The position numbers and the translations under genes are program-made. The notes under the pieces are model-generated. The model worked only from the letters and a program-made list of their open reading frames with translations. It had not been told where the DNA came from and did no database searches. A stretch of 64,000 bases of DNA from Deinococcus aetherius (GTDB taxonomy: Bacteria; Deinococcota; Deinococci; Deinococcales; Deinococcaceae), in assembly GCF_025997855.1 (NCBI RefSeq), contig NZ_AP026562.1, positions 513,692 to 577,691 of the forward strand, in the 5' to 3' direction. The stretch's first letter is position 1. Every line of letters starts with the position of its first letter. Positions 58,446-64,000 of this stretch are shown here, in pieces.

Positions 58446-61400
58446 ATGAACCCCAGCGACCCCGTGCAGCAGGTGCTCCAGCACCTCACCCCAAGGCTCA
58501 CCGAACTCGGCGCCTGGCGCGACCGCCACGTCCTGCCCCTGCGCGGCACCTTCCACGCCGGGGAGCAGACGTTCCCGATCAGCGAGGGGGACCCCTGGCC
58601 CGCCCGCGCCCTGCCCGTCACGATGCGCTTCACCGTCCGCGTTCCGGGGGAGTGGCGCGGCCTGCCCGTCCACGTGCGGCTCCAGCCCGGCGGCGAGGCC
58701 CTGCTGCGGGTGAACGGCGAGGCGGTCGGCGGCCTCAACCCCTACCACCTCGAACACCCCCTGCTGGCGAGCGCCGAGGGGGGCGAGGAACTGAACCTGG
58801 AGCTGGAGGTCGTGCCGCGCGGCCTCTTCGGCACGCCGCTCCGGGAGAACGCCCTGCGCACGGCCCGGCTCATCGTGCCCGACGAGGACGTGCGCGCGGT
58901 GCTGCACGACTTCGGCGCCGCGCAGGACGCCGCCGGTCAGCTTCAACGCCTCGGGCGGGGGGACGTCGCCGCCCTCGTCGCCGACGCGCTGCGGGATGCC
59001 CTCGCGCTCGCGTCCCTCGACCGCGCGGACACGGCGGCGTACCTCTCCCGCCTCGCGCACGGGCCCCTCGCCGAGCGGCTGGAGCAACTCGGCCAGACGC
59101 CCACCTCCGCCGGGACGCTCGCGGAACTTGCGCTCATGCCCTCGGCCGGGCAGGCCCTCGCCTCACTGTGGGAGGAGTACGCCTTCTCGCCGCCCGGGGG
59201 GGCCTTCCCCGACGCGGCCCGCCCCTCGCTCGCCGCCGCCCGCGAAGCCCTCTCGGCGGCCCTGCACCTGATCCGGGACCGCTACCCCGCCGAGGGCCGC
59301 CTGTGGCTGACCGGCCATGCGCACATCGACCTCGCGTGGCTGTGGCCGCTGGAGGAGACCCGGCGCAAGGCGCGGCGGACCTTCGCCACCGTCCTGAACC
59401 TGATGGACCGTTACCCCGACTTCTATTTCAACCAGTCGAGCGCCCAGCTCTACGCCTGGGTGGAGAAGGACGACCCGGCCCTCTTCGAGCGCGTCCGCGC
59501 CCGGGTGCGGGAGGGGCGCTGGGACGTGGTCGGCGGCATGTGGGTGGAACCCGACGGCAACCTGATCTCGGGCGAGGCATGGGCGCGGCAACTCCTGTAC
59601 GGGCAGCGGTACTTCGAGGGCCGCTTCGGTAAAAGGGCGCGGGTGGGCTGGCTCCCCGACACCTTCGGGTACACGGCGAACCTCCCGCAATTCCTGCGGC
59701 AGGCGGACATTCCCTCCTTCTTCACCACCAAGCTCAACTGGAACGAGACGAACGCCTTTCCGTACGACCTCTATCGCTGGGAGGCGCTCGACGGCTCGCG
59801 GGTCCTCGCGCACAGCTTCCTCAACCCCAACCAGGGGTACAACGGCCAGATCGTCGCCCTCGACCTGCTGGAGACGTGGCGGAACTTCAGGGGCAAACGC
59901 GCGCACGACACCTCCCTCCTCGCCTTCGGGTACGGGGACGGCGGCGGCGGCCCGACGGAGGAGATGCTGGAGCGGGAGGCGCGGCTGCGCGACTTCCCGG
60001 GCCTGCCGCGCCTCGTGACTGGGCGGGTCGAGGACTTCTACGCCGAGGTGAAGCAGGAGGGCCTGCCCGTCTGGATCGGCGAGCAGTACCTCGAGCTCCA
60101 CCGGGGCACGTACACCACCCAGGGCCTCGTCAAGTTCCTCAACCGCCGCGCCGAACATGCCCTCGTGGAGGCCGACGCGGCGGTCGCCCTCGCCCGGCGG
60201 CTGGCGGGAACGGAGGCGCCCGGAGACGAGTTGCACGAGGCCTGGACCACCCTGCTGCGTAACCAGTTCCACGACATCCTGCCGGGCTCGGGCATCCACA
60301 CGGTGAACGCGGAGGCGCGCGAGGAACTGACTTCTGCCCTGGAGACGGCTCGGCGCCTCCGTGATACCGCGTTGGAAGCCCTCAGCGCGCGTGTTCGGCG
60401 CGACGGCGAGGCGGTCGTCGTCTGGAACCTGTCGGGGGTGGACCGTCCGCTCCATGCCCGGATCGAATGGCCCCAGGACCGCCCCGCGAGCTTCGTCACG
60501 CCTGGCGGCACTGAGGTCGCTACCCACCGCGAAGGCGGGACGCTGTACCTCCACGCGCCGGATCATCCCGTCCCCGGACTGGGCTACACGACGCTGCTCC
60601 TGCGGGAATTCGAGCCCTGGTCCCCTCCCCCGGTGGACCCGGACGACCTCGTGCTGGAGAACGCCCGGCTGCGCGTGGAGGTGGCCGAGGACGGCACGCT
60701 CGCCTCGGTGTACGACAAGACCCTGGGGCGCGAGGCATTGGGCGGGCGGGGCAACCAACTCTGGGCGCACGAGGACCTGCCCCGGTTGTGGGACGCCTGG
60801 GATGTGGATGCGCACGACCTGACGCGGGGGCAGGAGGTCACCGCGTCCGAGCGGCCCACCCGCACGGAGAGCGGGCCGCGCCAGAGCATCCGGGTCCTGC
60901 GCCGCGTCGGGAACGCCGAGATCGAGCAGCTTTATCACCTCGACACGGGGCGACCCAGGCTGGAGATCGAGACGCGGCTGCGCTGGACGGGTCGGCGGAC
61001 CATGCTGCGCGCCCGCTTCCCTCTGAACGTCCGCGCGCTCCACGCCACTTACGAGACCGCCTTCGGGGTCGTCACCCGGCCCACCCACCGCAACACGTCG
61101 TGGGAGGCAGCCCAGTTTGAGGTTCCGGCGCACCGCTGGGCGGACCTCAGCGAGGGGGACTTCGGCGTGAGCCTGCTCAACGACGGCAAGTACGGCCACG
61201 GGGCCGAACCAGGCGCCCTCAGCCTGACCCTGCTGCGCTCGCCGATCTACCCCGATCCCCACGCCGACGAGGGCGAGCAGCACTTCACGTATGCCCTCTA
61301 TCCCCACCCCGGCGACTGGCGGAACGGCGCGACGGACGAGGCCGCCGATCTGAACGCGCCCCTCGTCGCCATGTACAGCGAGCGGCCTGAACCGGACGGG

Positions 61401-61682
61401 GCGCTCGACCTCCAGGCCCGCCTCGTGACTGTCCAACCGGGCGGCCTGCGCCTCGCGGCCCTCAAGGAGGCGGAGGACGGGAACGCCCTCGTCGTGCGGG
61501 TGTACGACGCCCTCGGCACACGCGGCACGGCGAGCGTGGCGTTGCACTCTGTCCTGGGAGGGGGAGACTGGGAGCGGGTGAACTTCCTGGAGGAGCCCGC
61601 TCCCGACCCGGGGGACCTCCGCTTCGGCCCCTTCACGGTAGTCACGCTGCGGCGCCGGGAGGGTGACGGCGGTGACGGCTGA
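58446..61682 (+). CDS. GH38 alpha-mannosidase
   Basis: 1078 residues, cytoplasmic, of normal length for bacterial GH38. Zinc ligands His291 and Asp293-295 region in GHAHIDLAWLWPLEE, EPDGNLISGE, and the nucleophile Asp405 in GWLPDTFGYTANLPQ. The three-helix middle domain follows (LHEAWTTLLRNQFHDILPGS, with the HDILPG motif) and beta-sandwich C-terminal domains. It releases mannose from alpha-mannosides such as glycan breakdown products. The ATG at 58446 follows AGGCCCC. The convergent permease pair at 62463 may import its substrate. Confidence 0.93.
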   Translation: MNPSDPVQQVLQHLTPRLTELGAWRDRHVLPLRGTFHAGEQTFPISEGDPWPARALPVTMRFTVRVPGEWRGLPVHVRLQPGGEALLRVNGEAVGGLNPYHLEHPLLASAEGGEELNLELEVVPRGLFGTPLRENALRTARLIVPDEDVRAVLHDFGAAQDAAGQLQRLGRGDVAALVADALRDALALASLDRADTAAYLSRLAHGPLAERLEQLGQTPTSAGTLAELALMPSAGQALASLWEEYAFSPPGGAFPDAARPSLAAAREALSAALHLIRDRYPAEGRLWLTGHAHIDLAWLWPLEETRRKARRTFATVLNLMDRYPDFYFNQSSAQLYAWVEKDDPALFERVRARVREGRWDVVGGMWVEPDGNLISGEAWARQLLYGQRYFEGRFGKRARVGWLPDTFGYTANLPQFLRQADIPSFFTTKLNWNETNAFPYDLYRWEALDGSRVLAHSFLNPNQGYNGQIVALDLLETWRNFRGKRAHDTSLLAFGYGDGGGGPTEEMLEREARLRDFPGLPRLVTGRVEDFYAEVKQEGLPVWIGEQYLELHRGTYTTQGLVKFLNRRAEHALVEADAAVALARRLAGTEAPGDELHEAWTTLLRNQFHDILPGSGIHTVNAEAREELTSALETARRLRDTALEALSARVRRDGEAVVVWNLSGVDRPLHARIEWPQDRPASFVTPGGTEVATHREGGTLYLHAPDHPVPGLGYTTLLLREFEPWSPPPVDPDDLVLENARLRVEVAEDGTLASVYDKTLGREALGGRGNQLWAHEDLPRLWDAWDVDAHDLTRGQEVTASERPTRTESGPRQSIRVLRRVGNAEIEQLYHLDTGRPRLEIETRLRWTGRRTMLRARFPLNVRALHATYETAFGVVTRPTHRNTSWEAAQFEVPAHRWADLSEGDFGVSLLNDGKYGHGAEPGALSLTLLRSPIYPDPHADEGEQHFTYALYPHPGDWRNGATDEAADLNAPLVAMYSERPEPDGALDLQARLVTVQPGGLRLAALKEAEDGNALVVRVYDALGTRGTASVALHSVLGGGDWERVNFLEEPAPDPGDLRFGPFTVVTLRRREGDGGDG

Positions 61683-61687
61683 TCCTG

Positions 61688-61794
61688 AGAGCGCGTTTTA
61701 AAAGTCGGACGGGAGTTCTCACCGACACGATGAAAACAAGATTTTTGCTCCTCCCCCCTCGCGGGGGACTGGTACAGCTCGCACCGCGAGAGGC
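61688..61794 (-). repeat. dispersed intergenic repeat, copy B
   Basis: Reverse-complement copy of 31660-31767: on the minus strand it reads CCTCTCGCGGTGCGAGCTGT, ACCAGTCCCCCGCGAGG, GGAGGAGC, TTCATCGTG and GTCCGACTTTTAAAACGCGC. It directly follows the alpha-mannosidase stop. The CTCGCGGTGCGAG hairpin and the CCCCCGCGAGGGGG palindrome could end transcripts from both sides. Confidence 0.7.
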
Positions 61795-61882
61795 CGGGAG
61801 GGGGGAACGCAGACGACCTCCCGGCGCACTCCACTGACGATGAGGACCCTTCTCAAACGGGCGCTGAGTGGGACCCGGCCAC

Positions 61883-62275
61883 TCAGCGCCGGGGCAACCG
61901 CTCCCGTATTCGCCTCGGCAGGTTCTTCCCCACGACCAGATCGTAGGAGTGCTCCAGCAATTCCTGCACCAGCCCGTCCGGCAGCGTGCCGTCGAGCGGC
62001 AGAAAGACCCAGTGCCCCGCGAAGTACAGGGCGGGAACGATCTGCGGGTACGTCTCACGAAGCGGCGCGGACCGCTCGGGCTCGCACTTCACGAGCAGCC
62101 GCAGCGGGTCCTCGGTGATGTCCACCATCGCGTACATCCGCCACACGGGCGGCCCCCCGTCCGGGTCCTCGCCGCCCACCTTGAAGGTCAGGTTGCGCGT
62201 GTCGAAGGGAAACGTCTCCCTCGTTCCCGGCAGGAGCGCACACGCCCCGCGCACGTCGGCGACGAGGCGCATCAA
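61883..62275 (-). CDS. MmcQ/YjbR-family protein
   Basis: 130 residues. The pattern VRGACALLPGTRETFPFDTR, LTFKVGG, LLVKCEPERSAPLRETYPQI, and YFAGHWVFLPLDGTLPDGLV is that of MmcQ/YjbR (CyaY-like fold, double-wing DNA-binding). Function is unknown. It stands alone between the GH38 gene and the permeases. Confidence 0.82.
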   Translation of the reverse strand: MMRLVADVRGACALLPGTRETFPFDTRNLTFKVGGEDPDGGPPVWRMYAMVDITEDPLRLLVKCEPERSAPLRETYPQIVPALYFAGHWVFLPLDGTLPDGLVQELLEHSYDLVVGKNLPRRIRERLPRR

Positions 62276-62462
62276 CGGGTCCTCAAGCTGGTCGAGGGGT
62301 CTGGAACTGGGAATTCACGCGCATAACTTGACGTTCGCCGCATATCACGCTATATTTTCGACCATCAGCGGCCCGAGTGGTCGCCCTTTTCTTTTTGGCA
62401 CAGACTTTTTGACGCGGGGACCCCACCCTCCTCGCGTGGGGAGGGCAGGGGAGTCCCGTGCC

Positions 62463-63356
62463 TCAGTCCTTGACCGCGCCCCCGGCGATGCCCGCCACGA
62501 AGAGCCGTTGCAGCGCGAGGAAGAGGGCCAGGAAGGGGATCGTGGCGATGGCCGTCCCCACCATGATCCCGCCCCACGACACGCGGGTCAGGCCGACTAG
62601 GGTGCCCAGCGCGACCGGCATGGTGTAGCTGTCCTTTTGCGTCAGGACGATCAGGGGCCACAGGTAGTCGTTCCAGCTCGCCAGAAAGAGCAGGATGGCG
62701 AGCGCGGCGAGGGCGGGACGCACGACCGGAAGGGCTATCTGCCAGAAGATGCGCCACTCGTTCGCCCCGTCGATGCGCGCGGCGTTCAGCAGGTCGTTCG
62801 GCACCGTCTGGAACGCCTGCCGCATGTAGAAGATGCCGATGGTGTTCGCCAGCGTGGGCAGCACGACCGCCCAGTACGTGTTGCTGAGCTTCAGGTCGCG
62901 CGCCACCAGGATGAACTGCGGAATGATCGTCACGAAGGTGGGTATCGTCAGCGTCGCCAGGATGAGCCCGAAGAGGAGGTTTTTCCCCGGAAAGGCGTAC
63001 TTCGAGAAGGCGTACCCGCCCATGCTGGTGAGGAGCATGCTCAGCAACGTGTAGAGGGTGGAGATCACCACACTGTTTCCCAGCGTTCGCAAGAAATTGG
63101 TGTCGGCCTGGAGCCCCCGGAAGTTCTCCGCGAACGCGCCGCCGAACCACAGGGGCGGGTTGGGGGAGAAGATCGCCGTCTCGGGGTGCGTGCTGAAGAC
63201 CAGCATCAGCCACAGCGGCGCGAGGAAGAGCAGCGCGAGCGGGATGAGCGCGAGGTGCAGCCAGAAGGCGGCGGCCCGCCTCTGCGCCTGCATCCCCCCG
63301 GGCTGCGCCACCGTCACCCGGGCGGGCGCGGCAGGGTCTGCCCGCTGGACCGTCAC
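62463..63356 (-). CDS. sugar ABC importer permease (MalG-type)
   Basis: 297 residues. The start is taken as the GTG that overlaps the upstream stop by four bases (GTGA), giving TVQRADPAAPARVTVAQPGG before the first helix (FWLHLALIPLALLFLAPLWL). Six helices, coupling loop LLNAARIDGANEWRIFWQIA. It ends the operon; the 187 bases between it and the MmcQ gene contain no gene. No ATPase follows. Confidence 0.85.
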   Translation of the reverse strand: MTVQRADPAAPARVTVAQPGGMQAQRRAAAFWLHLALIPLALLFLAPLWLMLVFSTHPETAIFSPNPPLWFGGAFAENFRGLQADTNFLRTLGNSVVISTLYTLLSMLLTSMGGYAFSKYAFPGKNLLFGLILATLTIPTFVTIIPQFILVARDLKLSNTYWAVVLPTLANTIGIFYMRQAFQTVPNDLLNAARIDGANEWRIFWQIALPVVRPALAALAILLFLASWNDYLWPLIVLTQKDSYTMPVALGTLVGLTRVSWGGIMVGTAIATIPFLALFLALQRLFVAGIAGGAVKD

Positions 63357-64000
63357 GACTCCCTCCCGAACAGCCGGAGCTGGACCGCGCTGAAGATCGC
63401 CGCGAGGGCCGCCACCGTGTACGCGATGGCGCTCGCGTACCCGAAGTTGAAGGAGCGGAAGCCCTGCTGGTAGAGGTACGTGCCCAGCGTCATCGTCGCG
63501 TTGCCGGGGCCGCTGTTGGTGATCAGGGCGGGCTCGGTAAAGAGTTGCAGGGTTCCGATGATGCTCAGCACGACGCAAAAGAGCAGGGTCGGGCGCAACA
63601 GCGGCAGGGTGATCTTCCAGAACTGCTGCCAGGGGGTCGCCCCGTCGATGGCCGCCGCCTCGTACACCTCCTCGCTGATGCCCTGGAGGCCCGCCAGCAG
63701 GATGATCGCGTTGTAGCCCGTCCAGCGCCACGTCATCGCCAGGATGATGACCGCCATCGCGGGCCCGGGCTGGTTGAGCCAGTCCACCGGGCCGAGTCCC
63801 AGGGCCGTCAGGCCCCGGTTCACCATCCCGAAGTCGGTGTTGAAGAGCAGCCGGAACACTGCCGAATACGCCACCGTCCCCACCACGAGCGGCGCGAAGA
63901 AGGCGAAGCGGAAAAGGCCCCGCAACTTCAGCAGGCGGCTGTTCAGGGCCACCGCCAGCGCCGTCGCCAGCATCAGCATGATGGGCACCTGAAGCGCGAG
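63353..64000 (-). CDS. sugar ABC importer permease (MalF-type), cut by the window edge
   Basis: At least 215 residues of a permease; the N-terminus lies beyond 64000. Visible are the helices VPIMLMLATALAVALNSRLL and LFRFAFFAPLVVGTVAYSAV, and the coupling loop YEAAAIDGATPWQQFWKITL. It overlaps the next permease by four bases. A binding-protein gene would be expected further upstream, outside the window. Confidence 0.85.
   Translation of the reverse strand, partial: LALQVPIMLMLATALAVALNSRLLKLRGLFRFAFFAPLVVGTVAYSAVFRLLFNTDFGMVNRGLTALGLGPVDWLNQPGPAMAVIILAMTWRWTGYNAIILLAGLQGISEEVYEAAAIDGATPWQQFWKITLPLLRPTLLFCVVLSIIGTLQLFTEPALITNSGPGNATMTLGTYLYQQGFRSFNFGYASAIAYTVAALAAIFSAVQLRLFGRES

Noticed and set aside
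62276..62462. Terminator for the permease operon in the gap before the MmcQ gene
   Set aside because: GC-rich inverted arms exist around 62415-62445, but pairing is imperfect and the T runs lie on the wrong side for the leftward transcript.

Overview
The window is high-GC DNA of a Deinococcus-type bacterium. The basis is the gene families present (CsoR of the Thermus C-H-H type, Cys-rich Csp-like protein, SARP/BTAD-TPR regulator, YbjN and DUF1517 proteins), AGGAG-type ribosome sites mixed with promoters whose -10 lies about 6 nt before the start codon (leaderless type), and degenerate IS copies. No database was searched, so the genus is an inference. No rRNA, tRNA or CRISPR array was seen.

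Layout. 0.1-0.9 kb: decayed IS6-like element. 0.9-6.8 kb: divergent plant-polysaccharide genes (GH9 lipoprotein; CE3-like esterase/CBM-like/GH140-like fusion lipoprotein). 6.9-10.1 kb: copper homeostasis (copA divergent from copZ-csoR, with GC palindromes at both promoters). 10.3-12.2 kb: a decay zone (two-component remnant, two GNAT genes of which one is broken, a small-protein fragment). 12.3-13.2 kb: two small secreted proteins. 13.4-17.4 kb: ugpQ-ugpB-ugpA-ugpE for glycerophosphodiester/glycerol-3-phosphate import. 17.6-20.7 kb: a secreted nuclease with a strong terminator. 20.8-29.1 kb: ArsR-type regulator divergent from a sugar ABC importer, GH2 enzyme and xylulokinase. 29.1-31.8 kb: broken regulator, broken secreted protein, cupin, HAD phosphatase and a dispersed repeat. 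32-40.7 kb: erythromycin-esterase-like protein, Zn alcohol dehydrogenase, Csp-like Cys-rich protein, MFS exporter and several hypothetical genes. 41-44.4 kb: a large SARP-AAA-TPR regulator. 44.8-46.9 kb: Tat-exported dienelactone hydrolase whose stop codon carries an IS630-type insertion. 46.9-53.1 kb: PHP hydrolase divergent from a complete ABC importer that ends in a second GDPD. 53.2-56.2 kb: mobile/defence-like patch (IS relics, broken excisionase-like gene, HigB/HigA-like toxin-antitoxin pair, tyrosine recombinase homologue with substituted catalytic residues). 56.4-64 kb: hypothetical protein, saccharopine-dehydrogenase-like protein, GH38 alpha-mannosidase, MmcQ/YjbR protein and another sugar permease pair running off the window.

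Two themes dominate. One is polysaccharide and sugar use: GH9, CE3/GH140, GH2, GH38, XylB and two sugar importers. The other is phosphorus scavenging: two GDPDs each tied to an ABC importer, a PHP phosphoesterase and a secreted nuclease. Only the 48-53 kb importer carries its own ATPase; the others probably share one encoded elsewhere. The least described candidate systems are the PHP/ABC/GDPD cluster, the CE3-GH140 fusion, and the toxin-antitoxin plus non-canonical recombinase patch bounded by IS ends.
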